A DNA stretch of 51,416 nt from Nonomuraea sp. MG754425 (lineage in GTDB: Bacteria; Actinomycetota; Actinomycetes; Streptosporangiales; Streptosporangiaceae): NCBI RefSeq assembly GCF_021699195.1, contig NZ_SSXE01000048.1, positions 1 through 51,416 of the forward strand. Reading direction: 5' to 3'. A program made the position numbers and the translations under genes. Positions 41,624 through 50,379 of this stretch are shown in pieces (the first letter of the stretch is position 1; each line of letters starts with the position of its first letter). The notes under the pieces are model-generated. The model was not told the origin of the DNA. It ran no database searches and saw nothing but the letters and a program-made list of their open reading frames with translations.

Positions 41624-41824
41624 TCAGCCGCCGCTCTTGCGCCTGAACGATCTTTTACTCGCAGCCGGACCGTGCGACCCGTGAATCTTCGATGGGTCGC
41701 CGCCCCTGCCACCCGCGCCCGATTCCGCGTGCTGGTTGCGCTTGCGCTCCAGCGCCTCGCGGAACTTGCGCTTCATCTCGTCCTCGGGAGTCTCGCTGAC
41801 TTCCGGCTCCGGTGTATCCGCCAT
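41624..41824 (-). CDS. Small DUF5302 protein
   Basis: 66 aa. DEMKRKFREALERKRNQHAESGAGG followed by SKIHGSHGPAASKRSFRRKSGG is the characteristic DUF5302 pattern: an acidic N-terminus, a charged helix, then a basic Gly/Ser tail. Function is unknown; it is a common small actinobacterial protein. GGAGG lies 5 nt before ATG 41824. A clean terminator follows, so it is a single-gene transcript. The 200 bp to the divergent MreB-like gene hold both promoters. Confidence 0.85.
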   Translation of the reverse strand: MADTPEPEVSETPEDEMKRKFREALERKRNQHAESGAGGRGGDPSKIHGSHGPAASKRSFRRKSGG

Positions 41825-42024
41825 GAGGACCTCCAAGGTGTTGGGGACACTCACAGCTTCGCACGCGCCCGCGTGCGACGCGAAACCGGCCTCGATCTCC
41901 TCCACGAGCCTCCGGAACCGGCCCGCGCGCCCACCACCGGCCACGACGTCCCGGCCGGACGGGTAAAGGGGAACCGTTCGGATCGTGGTGTTGCGTTGGA
42001 GCAGGTCCGGAAATAGATCCGACG

Positions 42025-43002
42025 ATGAGACTGCTCGGTCGTGACGTCGCGGTGGATCTTGGTGCGGCGAGCACGCGGATCTACGTCAGGCGTAAGGGCA
42101 TCGTGCTCGACGAACCCTCCGCCGTCATGTGCGACGGGCGGACGGGCAAGGTGATCGGGTACGGCGCGGAGGCCGCCGCCCTGGGGGCGGTCGGACGTAC
42201 GCACTGGCCGGTCAGCGGTGGGCTGCCGGCCGACACCGAACTCGCCCGGCGCATGATCCGCCACTTCCTGCGCAAGGTGCACTGGCACCCGTACGCCAGG
42301 CCGCGCCTGGTCCTGGCACTGCCCGGCGACTCCACACCGATCGACCGGGCGGCCCTGCGGGACATCGCGTACGACGCGGACGCCCGGACCGTGCACCTCG
42401 TGCCGCACGCGCTCGCGGCGGCCCTCGGCGCGGGCCTCACACTCAACGACTGCACCGGCCACATGGTGATCGACATCGGCCGCGACGCGGCGCGGATCGC
42501 CGTGCTGTCCGGCGAGTCCGTGGTGGCGACCGGCTCGGTCCCCTACGGCGGACGGGCCATGACCAGGGCGATCGCCCGCCTCGTCGAGCGCGAGCACGGG
42601 CTGCAGCTCGACGACTCCGAGGCCGAGTCGGCCAAGCACGGCGCGCGCGACGGGCAGGTGGTCGTGCTGGCCCGCGACCCCGACACCGGCCGCGAGCAGG
42701 AGCTGACGCTGTCTGTCGAACAGATCCTGGAGGCCACCCGGCAGCCGGTCGAGACGATCGCCTGGGCGGCGATGGAGACCGTGGAACGGTGCCCGGCCGA
42801 GCTGACCGCCGACCTCGGCGAGCGCGGCGCGGTCCTGGTCGGCGGCGGGGCGATGCTGCACGGGCTCGGACGGCGGCTGCGCGAGGCGCTGTGCATGCCG
42901 GTGCGCAGAGCCGAGCACCCGCTGGTGAGCGTGGCACTCGGCCTGGGCCGGTTCGTGGACGAGCTGGGGCTGGCCGGGAGATTCCGCGGCGGGCGCACAT
43001 GA
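42025..43002 (+). CDS. MreB/Mbl-like actin homologue (divergent)
   Basis: 325 aa with the MreB frame: the start DVAVDLGAASTRIYVRRKGIVLDEPSAVM, then PLAGGLPADTELARRMIRHFLRKV, a VGGGAMLHGLGRRLREAL near the end, and the MreB hinge E..E at EGAE. However, the second phosphate loop reads VIDIGRDAARIAV where MreB has DIGGGTT(E/D)IAV, so glycines and the Thr are lost. It stands alone (no MreC/MreD/RodA). Streptomyces keep MreB and Mbl for spore-wall synthesis; this may be a third, degenerate copy. No clear ribosome site precedes ATG 42025. Confidence 0.82.
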   Translation: MRLLGRDVAVDLGAASTRIYVRRKGIVLDEPSAVMCDGRTGKVIGYGAEAAALGAVGRTHWPVSGGLPADTELARRMIRHFLRKVHWHPYARPRLVLALPGDSTPIDRAALRDIAYDADARTVHLVPHALAAALGAGLTLNDCTGHMVIDIGRDAARIAVLSGESVVATGSVPYGGRAMTRAIARLVEREHGLQLDDSEAESAKHGARDGQVVVLARDPDTGREQELTLSVEQILEATRQPVETIAWAAMETVERCPAELTADLGERGAVLVGGGAMLHGLGRRLREALCMPVRRAEHPLVSVALGLGRFVDELGLAGRFRGGRT

Positions 43003-43018
43003 TCGGCAGGAGGCAGCC

Positions 43019-43531
43019 ATGACCGTCCGCGGCATCGACCACGTCGGGATGACGGTGCCCGATCTCGACGCGGCCACGGAGTTCTTCGCCCGCGCGTTCG
43101 GCGCCGAGGTGCTCTACGACACGCTGCCGCGTGAGCACGGGCCCAAGGGCGGCTGGGCGACCGAGCGGCGGCTCGGGGTGCCGCAGGGGACGGCGGAGGT
43201 CGCGGTGCGCATGCTCCGCCTGCCGAACGGGCCGGGCATCGAGTTGTTCGAGTTCAGCGGGCCGCGGCAGGCCGGGGCCGGTCTGCCGTGCGACCTCGGG
43301 TGGCAGCACGTCGCCCTGTACGTGGAGAACCTGGAGGAGTCGCTGCGCCGGGTGACCGACGCGGGCGGCACCTGGTTGTCGGAGCCGGTGCCGCTGCCGG
43401 GGCCCGAGGCGGGCGAGCGCAACCGGTTCGTGTACTGCCGCGCGCCCTGGGGCGGGACGCTGGAACTGCTCACGTACCCGGACGAGCAGCCGTACGAGAA
43501 GGAGACGGACCTGCGCCGCTGGCGGCCCTAG
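43019..43531 (+). CDS. VOC-superfamily protein (glyoxalase/epimerase-like)
   Basis: 170 aa with two betaalphabetabetabeta modules. IDHVGMTVPDLDAATEFFARAFGAEVLYD and GWQHVALYVENLEESLRRVTDAGGTWLSEPVPLPGPEAGERNRFVYCRAPWGGTLELLTYP are classic VOC halves; metal-ligand His of DHVG and QHVA and Glu of LELL are present. Substrate is not deducible. AGGAGG precedes ATG 43019, 16 bp after the MreB-like stop, so both are probably cotranscribed. Confidence 0.9.
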   Translation: MTVRGIDHVGMTVPDLDAATEFFARAFGAEVLYDTLPREHGPKGGWATERRLGVPQGTAEVAVRMLRLPNGPGIELFEFSGPRQAGAGLPCDLGWQHVALYVENLEESLRRVTDAGGTWLSEPVPLPGPEAGERNRFVYCRAPWGGTLELLTYPDEQPYEKETDLRRWRP

Positions 43532-43547
43532 CCTCCCGGTCACGGGT

Positions 43548-43880
43548 TCAGGCCCGGGAGGGCACGCGCAGGCCGGGGGCCCGGTCCCAGCCCGTCACCG
43601 CGAGCAGGCGGCGGACCATCGGCGAGATCGGGTCGAGCACCACCTCGCGGCCGGCGGATAATCGGGCCGCGGTGCCGACGATGAGGCGCAACCCGGCCAC
43701 GTCGAGGAAGACCAGGCCCGACAGGTCGAGCCGGAGCTGCCGGCTGCCCGCCAGGAGGGCCCAGCCGAGGGCGTCGGCGAGCAGGCGGCGGTTGCCGCAG
43801 TCGATCTCGCCGGTGATGCGCAGGCCGAACGGGTGCGGAACGAGGGTGACGCGTAGCTGGTCAAAGGTGTCGAGGATCAT
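43548..43880 (-). CDS. STAS-domain anti-sigma factor antagonist-like protein
   Basis: 110 aa covering one STAS domain: LRITGEIDCGNRRLLADAL, LRLDLSGLVFLDVAGLRLIVGTAARL. In SpoIIAA-type antagonists the phosphorylated Ser lies in D-S-S-G; here the turn reads D-V-A-G, so there is no acceptor Ser at that place. It may therefore be constitutive or act in a complex. No anti-sigma kinase is adjacent. Start ATG 43880; the gene converges on the VOC gene. Confidence 0.88.
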   Translation of the reverse strand: MILDTFDQLRVTLVPHPFGLRITGEIDCGNRRLLADALGWALLAGSRQLRLDLSGLVFLDVAGLRLIVGTAARLSAGREVVLDPISPMVRRLLAVTGWDRAPGLRVPSRA

Positions 43881-43975
43881 CCGGCTCCGGTGCGAAACGC
43901 CTGCCGTTCATCCTCGGCATCTGCCCTGAGAAGGGCGGATCATGCCCTGAGCGCGCACAGCGCACATCTGTGCTT

Positions 43976-44003
43976 TTGTGTTATTAGCCCGTTAGCTGAT
44001 AGT
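43976..44003 (+). promoter_or_regulatory. Possible promoter of the small lipoprotein gene
   Basis: TTGTGT (43976-43981) and GATAGT (43998-44003) lie 16 bp apart in an AT-rich stretch, about 22 bp before GTG 44025. The -35 is weak. Confidence 0.35.
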
Positions 44004-44024
44004 GATCTTCGGTAGGGTCGCCTC

Positions 44025-44465
44025 GTGCGTGCCCGCCGTCACGTCCTGCCCGCGCTGCTCCTGTGCGCTGCGGCGGTCACCGCGTGCATGGCCGCGGAAC
44101 GGCCGCCCACCCGCGAGGAGGCCGTCAGGCAGCTCGACGCCGACGCCGGTCACCTCCTCGGCGACGCCGGGTTGCGCCTGTCGGCCCCCGACCGGCGCGA
44201 CGACCACGCCTGCGTGCCCGGCAAGGTGCGCCACTCCGTCCGGGCCGAGAGCGACCTCCCCGAGGTGTCCGACGGGCTGCTGCGGCGGCTGCGGGCGATG
44301 GGCTACGACCGGGTCGCCGACGACCCCGACCTGCGCGACGACGACCAGGACGTGGCGGTGTTACGCCATCCGCGCACCTGGGTGGAGTTCGAGCTGACCG
44401 TGCGGTCGGGCGACCGGCCCGGGGTGCGCGTGGTCGGCCGGACGACCTGCTACCCGACCGGCTGA
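44025..44465 (+). CDS. Small lipoprotein of unknown function
   Basis: 146 aa. Signal MRARRHVLPALLLCAAAVTAC with a lipobox-like VTAC (Cys21). The mature part has two more Cys (HACVPG, TTCYPTG) likely to form a disulfide, and no domain I recognise. GTG 44025 is chosen as it opens the signal peptide. Codon 113 (base 44361) is TTA. It converges on the ABC efflux operon. Confidence 0.72.
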   Translation: MRARRHVLPALLLCAAAVTACMAAERPPTREEAVRQLDADAGHLLGDAGLRLSAPDRRDDHACVPGKVRHSVRAESDLPEVSDGLLRRLRAMGYDRVADDPDLRDDDQDVAVLRHPRTWVEFELTVRSGDRPGVRVVGRTTCYPTG

Positions 44466-44506
44466 CCCGCGCCCCCGGACCGGTCGCGACCGGCCGCGAC
44501 CGGCAA

Positions 44507-45730
44507 CTACGGCGTGGACAGGGCCTCCGTCGGCGACAGGCGGGAGGCGCGCACGGCCGGGTAGAGACCGGCGACGGCCCCGATGACCAGCGTCGCGGCG
44601 AGCCCCCCGGCCGTGGCCCACACCGGGACGACCGACGGCCAGCCGCTGTAGAGCGCGTACCCCATCGTGACGGCCGTCCCCAGCAGGACGCCGCCGGTGC
44701 CGCCGATCGCCGACAGCAGCAGGGACTCGGCCAGGAACTGCGTCCTGATCTGCCCTCTGGTGGCCCCCAGCGAGCGGCGCAGGCCGATCTCCGCGCGACG
44801 CTCCAGGACCGAGATGACCATCGTGTTGGCCACGCCGACCCCGCCCACGAGCAGGGCCACCGCGCCCACCCCCAGCAGGAGGCCGGTGAACGCCTGGCTG
44901 GTGGCCTGCTTGGCGGCCAGCACGTCGGACGGCCGGGAGATGTCCACCTCGTTCGGCGCCTCCGGGTTGGCCGTGCCCGCCAGCACCTGGCGGACGGACT
45001 CCAGCCGGGCCTCCTCCGAGCGCGTGTAGAGGGTCGTCGGGTGGCCGTCGAAGCCCAGCCGTCCCGCCGCCACCGGCCAGCCGATCATGACGCCGCTGTC
45101 CAGCTCCGCGGCCAGCGCCACGGGCGCCAGGACGCCGACGACCGTGAAGCGCACGCCGCCCACGACGACCTGCGTGTCCGGCCCGGCCGCGCCGACGCCG
45201 AGCCGCTGGGCGGCGGACGAGCCGAGCACGGCGGCCGGGTACCGTTCGGTGGCCGCGTTGAGCCAGGTGCCGCTGCGCAGCGTCGCGCCCACCGTGGCGG
45301 GCAGGTCGAGGCGGGCCGCGTACGTGGTCAGCCCGCCCGTCTGCGCCTCCGGGATCTGCTCCGAGCGGTAGACCTTGGCCTCGGCGACCTTCCCGACGGA
45401 CGAGACCGCCTGCACGGGCCCGATCCGCTCGATCATCGCCTCGGCGTCCGTCGGCAACTGGGCCGCCTCCCCCATGAGCGTCGAGCCCGCGGAGAGGGTG
45501 AGCAGGTTCGTGCCCAGCGCGCTGAGCTGGCGGTCGAGCTCGGCTCCCGAGGACGACGAGAGCCCGACCACGCCGACCATGGCCGCGATGCCGATGGCGA
45601 TGCCCAATGCCGACAGGAACGCCCGCAGCGGTCGCGTGCGCAGGCCGACCGCGCCGACCCGCATGACGTCGCGGGGGCGCATCCTGGCGGGAGCGAGCCT
45701 GGGCCGTCCCGCCTCCATGGCCGCCATCAC
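44507..45730 (-). CDS. MacB/FtsX-type ABC transporter permease
   Basis: 407 aa with the four-helix MacB layout: TM1 ([24 protein letters not shown]), a large outer domain (about residues 55-280), then TM2 ([27 protein letters not shown]) with the downstream [19 protein letters not shown], and TM3-TM4 ([25 protein letters not shown]). The ATPase gene stops at 45727 and overlaps GTG 45730 by 4 bp (ATG 45727 is an alternative). It is the last gene of an efflux operon. Confidence 0.92.
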   Translation of the reverse strand: MMAAMEAGRPRLAPARMRPRDVMRVGAVGLRTRPLRAFLSALGIAIGIAAMVGVVGLSSSSGAELDRQLSALGTNLLTLSAGSTLMGEAAQLPTDAEAMIERIGPVQAVSSVGKVAEAKVYRSEQIPEAQTGGLTTYAARLDLPATVGATLRSGTWLNAATERYPAAVLGSSAAQRLGVGAAGPDTQVVVGGVRFTVVGVLAPVALAAELDSGVMIGWPVAAGRLGFDGHPTTLYTRSEEARLESVRQVLAGTANPEAPNEVDISRPSDVLAAKQATSQAFTGLLLGVGAVALLVGGVGVANTMVISVLERRAEIGLRRSLGATRGQIRTQFLAESLLLSAIGGTGGVLLGTAVTMGYALYSGWPSVVPVWATAGGLAATLVIGAVAGLYPAVRASRLSPTEALSTP

Positions 45731-46437
45731 GCCACCCCTGATTCCACCGGCTCCGCGAGCTCACCGGCGGAGTCGGCGACGATCCGGCCGTCGCGCATCC
45801 GCACCTGCCTGGGCAGGCCGGCGGCGATCTCGCGGTCGTGCGTGATGATCACGATGGTGGTGCCGCCCGCGTTCAGCTCGTGCAGCAGCTCCATCACCCC
45901 CGAACCCGAGACGGAGTCGAGCGCACCGGTGGGCTCGTCGGCCAGGAGCAGCGGCGGGTCGCCCGCCACGGCCCTGGCGATGGCCACGCGCTGCCGCTCC
46001 CCGCCCGACAGCTCGTGCGGCTCGTGGTCCATGCGGTGCTCCAGCCCCACCCGCCTGAGCGCCGCCGCCGCGCGACGCCGCCGCTCGGCCCTGGACAGGC
46101 CGGTGTAGACGAGGCCGTCGGCCACGTTGTCCAGCGCCGGCACCTTGGCGGCCAGGTGGAAGGACTGGAAGACGAACCCGATCGTGGTCGCGCGCAGCGC
46201 CGAGAGCTGGTTGTCCGACAGCTTCGAGACGTCGTACCCGTCGATGTGGATGCGCCCCGACGACGGCCGGTCGAGCGTGCCGACGACGTTGAGCATGGTC
46301 GACTTGCCCGATCCGGAGGGCCCGACGATGGCGACCAGTTCCCCGTGGCCGATCCGCAGCGACACCGAACTCAGCGCCGCCACGCCCCCCGGGTACGTCC
46401 TGGACACGTCCGTGAGAGCGATCATGGGGAACGTCAT
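45727..46437 (-). CDS. MacB/LolD-type ABC transporter ATPase
   Basis: 236 aa with all motifs: Walker [11 protein letters not shown]-loop FVFQSF, signature [14 protein letters not shown], Walker [13 protein letters not shown], and H-loop ITHD. ATG 46437 overlaps the stop of the fusion-protein gene (ATGA). It would energise the MacB permease for export of antibiotic peptides, lipids or similar envelope substrates. Confidence 0.95.
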   Translation of the reverse strand: MTFPMIALTDVSRTYPGGVAALSSVSLRIGHGELVAIVGPSGSGKSTMLNVVGTLDRPSSGRIHIDGYDVSKLSDNQLSALRATTIGFVFQSFHLAAKVPALDNVADGLVYTGLSRAERRRRAAAALRRVGLEHRMDHEPHELSGGERQRVAIARAVAGDPPLLLADEPTGALDSVSGSGVMELLHELNAGGTTIVIITHDREIAAGLPRQVRMRDGRIVADSAGELAEPVESGVA

Positions 46438-47588
46438 TTCGGCATCCCCACGGTCATGCCCTCGGTGAGCCCGTCCCCCGAGACCTCGACCCGCCCGCCG
46501 GCGAACATCCCGGTCTCGACCGCGACGTACCGCGAGGCGCCGCCCTCGATGACCTCCAGGCCGAACCCGCCCTCCTGCAGCGCCACCAGCGCCGCCACCG
46601 GCACGGTCAGCACGTTCTTGCGCTGCGAGGCGGTGAACGTCACGTCCACCGACGCCTTGTCCAGCCCCTTGGCCGCCTTGGCGGAGCCGATCGAGACCAG
46701 CGCCTCCACCCGCGTCTCGGGGTCGGCGTTCTGGCCCTCGCCCGGCACGATGACCGTGGCGACCTCGGTGACCTCGCCCTTCACGCTCTTGCCGGCCGGC
46801 AGCGTGACCTCGACCTTGGCGCCCTTCCTGGCCATCCGCTGGTCCTCGGCCGCGAGCTGCACCGTGATCACCTTGGCCGTGCCGGTGTGCGTCAGCACCT
46901 TCTGGCCGGGCTGGGCCGGCTGGCCCTTCTCGGCTTCCAGGCTCTCCACGCGCACCTTGCCGGGGGCGAAGACGACCCGGCCCAGCTCGACCACGCCGGT
47001 CTCGTCCAGTCCGCGGTCCTCCTGCCACTCCAGGACGGCCCGGTAGGTGTCGTAGGTGAACTCCTCGTCCACCGTGAAGCCGTCGTAGCCGAGTGCGCGC
47101 AGGTTGCGCTCCAGGTTCTTCACGTCCTTGCCCGCAACCCCGATCTTGAGGTCGCGGTAGGCGGGCGTGTCCCCGTACATGAGCACGACCGGCTCGTTGT
47201 CCAGCCGGTACAGCGACCTGCCGCGGGTGATCGTCGCGCCGCCGGCCGGCAGCCAGGTGATCGTGCCCGGCCGGCGGGTCAGGGCCGAGGTCACCGGGCC
47301 GTAGCCGAGTTCGCCGTCGGCGTCCCTGGTGTCGTTCAACGTCTGCCTGGTCACCGTCGTGGTGGCCGGGGGCAGGACGGCGGCGGAGCGGGTCGGCCCT
47401 GCCCCGCCTTCGAGCAGGCCCGCGCTGTTCACCGCGACGAACCCGCCGCCCGCCACCGCCACCAGCACGAGCAGCCCGGCCGCCAGCCGGCCCCTGCCGC
47501 GGCGGCGGCGCTGCCGGGCGGGCGTGGCCCGCGGATCGGCGTCCACGGCGGCCGTGCCGTTGGCTGCCGTGTCGTTCGGTGGGGGCAT
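46434..47588 (-). CDS. Periplasmic-adaptor-like (HlyD/MacA) protein with peptidoglycan-binding domain
   Basis: 384 aa. A cytoplasmic basic stretch ([11 protein letters not shown]) precedes one membrane helix ([19 protein letters not shown]). A PG-binding module reads [55 protein letters not shown]. HlyD-like strands follow ([42 protein letters not shown] and [24 protein letters not shown]). Adaptors of Gram-positive MacAB systems have this build. GGGAGG lies just before ATG 47588, which overlaps the upstream stop by one base. Confidence 0.88.
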   Translation of the reverse strand: MPPPNDTAANGTAAVDADPRATPARQRRRRGRGRLAAGLLVLVAVAGGGFVAVNSAGLLEGGAGPTRSAAVLPPATTTVTRQTLNDTRDADGELGYGPVTSALTRRPGTITWLPAGGATITRGRSLYRLDNEPVVLMYGDTPAYRDLKIGVAGKDVKNLERNLRALGYDGFTVDEEFTYDTYRAVLEWQEDRGLDETGVVELGRVVFAPGKVRVESLEAEKGQPAQPGQKVLTHTGTAKVITVQLAAEDQRMARKGAKVEVTLPAGKSVKGEVTEVATVIVPGEGQNADPETRVEALVSIGSAKAAKGLDKASVDVTFTASQRKNVLTVPVAALVALQEGGFGLEVIEGGASRYVAVETGMFAGGRVEVSGDGLTEGMTVGMPK

Positions 47589-48118
47589 CAAGAGCCTCCC
47601 ATGCCGGCCTCGGCGGACTCCTTCTTGCACGTCTCCTCGGCGGACTTGAAGTCGGGGTCCTCGGCGATGTCGGGCGTGATGCGCATCATGCCGCCCTCGG
47701 GGTCGGGGTAGCTCTCCACGCCGTTGTCACGCATGCACTGGGCGAGCTTGCGCAGGTTCTCGGCCATCTTGGGGTCGCCGCCGCCCTGGAGCTTGCCGCT
47801 GGGCGCGTACTGCTTGCAGGCGGCCTGGGCCGCCTCCACCTTCTCCGGCGAGGTGCCCTTGTCGAACTTCATCATGAACCGGCCGCTGGAGTCCGGGTCC
47901 GGGACCTCGACGCCGTTCTCGCGCATGCACTGGGCGAACTTCAGCGCCCGCTCCTGGGGGTCCTCGCTCGGTTCGGCGGCGGCGGCGCTCGGATTGCCCG
48001 TGCCGCCGCTCACCGAGGCCACGTCCGCGCCGCCCCCGTCGCCGGAGCCGCAGCCGGTCAGCAGCAGGGAGAACGCGAACGGTGCCGTGACCAGCGCGCT
48101 CAGGACTCGTCGTCTCAT
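47588..48118 (-). CDS. Lipoprotein with two CMRENGV-type repeats
   Basis: 176 aa. Signal [23 protein letters not shown] with lipobox (Cys23). Two homologous copies follow: [21 protein letters not shown]...[11 protein letters not shown] and [21 protein letters not shown]...AEETCKKES. Each has two Cys about 45 residues apart, probably forming a disulfide. I do not know a function; similar proteins accompany MacB-type operons in actinobacteria. GGAGGGG lies before ATG 48118. It is the first gene of the efflux operon. Confidence 0.83.
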   Translation of the reverse strand: MRRRVLSALVTAPFAFSLLLTGCGSGDGGGADVASVSGGTGNPSAAAAEPSEDPQERALKFAQCMRENGVEVPDPDSSGRFMMKFDKGTSPEKVEAAQAACKQYAPSGKLQGGGDPKMAENLRKLAQCMRDNGVESYPDPEGGMMRITPDIAEDPDFKSAEETCKKESAEAGMGGS

Positions 48119-48293
48119 GGAAGCCCCTCCATCGTCGAAATGTCGTCGTTCGATGGGATGGAACAAGCCACGGTGTTTCCTCAGCGTTTCCGTCCCCCGG
48201 CCGGGTCACCTGCGGCGATCGGCGGCTTATTCGGAGCGAATGTCCGCTCCGCCACACTCGCCCTGTAAGCGAGGAGAAGGGTCCGAGAGACGC

Positions 48294-48950
48294 ATGCGGG
48301 TGCTGGTGGTGGAGGACGAGCCGATGCTCGCCGACGCGATTGCCGAGTGGCTGCGTGAGGAGACCCACGCGGTCGATCTGGCGCACGACGGCGCGGCGGC
48401 GCTGGAGCGGATCGCGGTCAACGACTACGACGTGGTCGTGCTGGATCGCGACCTGCCGCGGGTGCACGGCGACGACGTCTGCCGGGAGATGGTGGCCTCC
48501 GAGTGCGACGCGCGGGTGCTGATGCTCACCGCCGCCGCCCAGCTCGACGACCGGGTCACCGGGCTGTCCATGGGCGCCGACGACTACCTGACCAAGCCGT
48601 TCGCCTTCCCCGAACTGGCCGCCAGGGTGCTGGCGCTGGGGCGGCGCTCGCGGCCGGCCGCCCCGCCGGTGCTGCGGCGGGCCGGGATCACGCTCGACCC
48701 GGCGCGCAGGGAGGTGTTCAGGAACGGGCGGTTCGTCCCGCTGTCGAAGAAGGAGTTCGCCGTCCTGGCCGAGCTGCTGCGCGCCGGCGGCACCGTCGTC
48801 TCCGCCGAGCAACTCCTGGAGAAGGCGTGGGACGAGAACGCCGACCCGTTCACCGGCGCGGTCCGCCTCACCATACTCAAGCTGCGCCGCAAGCTCGCCG
48901 ACCCGCCGGTCGTGGAGACCGTCGCGGGCGTGGGCTACCGGATCGCATGA
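48294..48950 (+). CDS. OmpR-family response regulator
   Basis: 218 aa: receiver with EDE pocket (VVEDEP), phosphoacceptor D51 in VVVLDRDLP, TAAA switch and K in YLTKPF, then an OmpR winged helix (LDPARREVFRNGRFVPLSKKEFAVLAELLRAGGTVVSAEQLLEKAWDENADPFTGAVRLTILKLRRKL). ATG 48294 has GAGGAGAAGG in front. It overlaps the kinase gene by 4 bp (ATGA) and diverges from the efflux operon, its likely target. Confidence 0.95.
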   Translation: MRVLVVEDEPMLADAIAEWLREETHAVDLAHDGAAALERIAVNDYDVVVLDRDLPRVHGDDVCREMVASECDARVLMLTAAAQLDDRVTGLSMGADDYLTKPFAFPELAARVLALGRRSRPAAPPVLRRAGITLDPARREVFRNGRFVPLSKKEFAVLAELLRAGGTVVSAEQLLEKAWDENADPFTGAVRLTILKLRRKLADPPVVETVAGVGYRIA

Positions 48951-50221
48951 ACGCCCGGCCACAACCACGGCAGCGACCGGCCCGCACGTGGCCGGGGTCC
49001 GGGCTGCTCCGCCGGATGCGGCCGACGCTGCGGCTGCGGCTCACCCTGGTGTACGGGGCCCTGTTCTTCCTGGCCGGGCTGGTCCTGCTCGGCGTCACGT
49101 ACCTGCTGTTCAACCAGCAGCTCGCGCAGACCTTCGACGAACGGTACGGCGCCCCCACCGAGCCCGGCAGGCATCGGCAGATCTTCATCGCCAAGGAAGA
49201 CGTCACCCTGACCGGCGACGCCGCGATCGACTGGTTGTGGCGGGAGCAGCAGGGCCTGCGCGACGCCGCCGTGACCTCGCTGCTCACGCAGGGCACGGTC
49301 GCGCTCGTCCTGGTCGGCGGCGGCGCGGTGGGGCTGGGCTGGGTGGTGGCCGGGCGGGTGCTGGCCCCGCTGCACCTGGTCACCGCCACCGCGCGCAAGA
49401 TCGCCGCCGCGCCGATGGCCGAGCGCGGGCTGCACGAGCGGATCGCGCTCAGCGGCCCGGCCGACGAGGTCAAGGACCTGGCCGACACCTTCGACACCAT
49501 GGTGGAGCGGCTCGACCACTCCTTCGACGGGCAGCGCCGGTTCGTCGCCAACGCCTCCCACGAACTGCGCACGCCGCTGACGCTCAACCGGGCGCTGGTC
49601 GAGCTGGCCATGCACCGCCGTACGGCCTCCGACGACGTCAAGGACCTGGGCGAGAGCCTGCTGGAGATCAACGCCCGGCACGAGCGGCTCATCGGCGGCC
49701 TGCTGCTGCTCGCCAGGTCCGAGCAGGAGGTCGCCGACCGCTCCCCCGTGGACCTGGCCGACGTCGTCACCCACGTGACCGCCCAGTCCGCCGAGCCGGC
49801 CGCCGACGCCAAGGTCACCGTGTACGAGGCCGTCGCCCCCGCCCCGACCACCGGGGACGCGCTGCTGCTCGAACGGCTCGTGCACAACCTGGTCGAGAAC
49901 GGCATCCGCTACAACCTCGACGACGGCACCGGCTGGGTGCGGGTCGTCAGCCGCACGGTGTCCGGGGGGAAGGTCGAGGTGGAGGTCAGCAACACCGGGC
50001 CGCTCGTGCCGCCGTACGACGTGCCGCTGCTGTTCAAGCCGTTCCACCGGCAGGCCGGCGAGCGGGCCGTGACGGGGACGAGCGCCGGGCTGGGGCTGTC
50101 GATCGTCCGGTCGGTGGCGACCGCGCACGGCGGGGACGTGCGGGCGCGGCCCCGGGAGGGCGGCGGGCTGGTCGTGGCCGTGTCACTGCCCCGGGGCGGC
50201 CTGGCCGACAGGTTGTGGTGA
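48947..50221 (+). CDS. Two-component sensor histidine kinase
   Basis: 424 aa. Two membrane helices (about residues 31-55 and 112-135) enclose a short outer domain. A HAMP segment (GRVLAPLHLVTATARKIAAA) leads to HisKA NASHELRTPLTLNRALVEL with phospho-His H205. The HATPase shows LLERLVHNLVENGIRYNL and GTSAGLGLSIVRSVATAHGG. Coupled by ATGA overlap with the regulator. It likely senses an envelope-active compound that the divergent ABC operon expels. Confidence 0.93.
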   Translation: MNARPQPRQRPARTWPGSGLLRRMRPTLRLRLTLVYGALFFLAGLVLLGVTYLLFNQQLAQTFDERYGAPTEPGRHRQIFIAKEDVTLTGDAAIDWLWREQQGLRDAAVTSLLTQGTVALVLVGGGAVGLGWVVAGRVLAPLHLVTATARKIAAAPMAERGLHERIALSGPADEVKDLADTFDTMVERLDHSFDGQRRFVANASHELRTPLTLNRALVELAMHRRTASDDVKDLGESLLEINARHERLIGGLLLLARSEQEVADRSPVDLADVVTHVTAQSAEPAADAKVTVYEAVAPAPTTGDALLLERLVHNLVENGIRYNLDDGTGWVRVVSRTVSGGKVEVEVSNTGPLVPPYDVPLLFKPFHRQAGERAVTGTSAGLGLSIVRSVATAHGGDVRARPREGGGLVVAVSLPRGGLADRLW

Positions 50222-50227
50222 GCGGCT

Positions 50228-50245
50228 CCCCCGGCTGATCGGGGG
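50228..50245 (+). terminator. Weak hairpin after the histidine kinase
   Basis: CCCCCG (50228-50233) and CGGGGG (50240-50245) form a 6-bp stem with a 6-nt loop just after the stop. It is short and has no T-tract. Confidence 0.35.
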
Positions 50246-50379
50246 CATTCGACAGTTCCACTCCTTCCTGACGGGATTACCGAAGAATTTCGGACAAATA
50301 ATCGACTTCACTACAAATATGTATACGAGTCGGTATCGTACGTAAGATCACCGCACCCGTCTCAGGAGTCACTTCTCTC

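Noticed and set aside
41968..41998. GGAAC / CGTT pair upstream of the MreB-like gene as an ECF promoter
   Set aside because: The spacing is longer than usual for ECF promoters, so the match is probably chance.
43918..43956. Duplicated GCCCTGAG around 43923 and 43944 as an attachment site
   Set aside because: It is only 8 bp long and no integrase or mobile genes are nearby.
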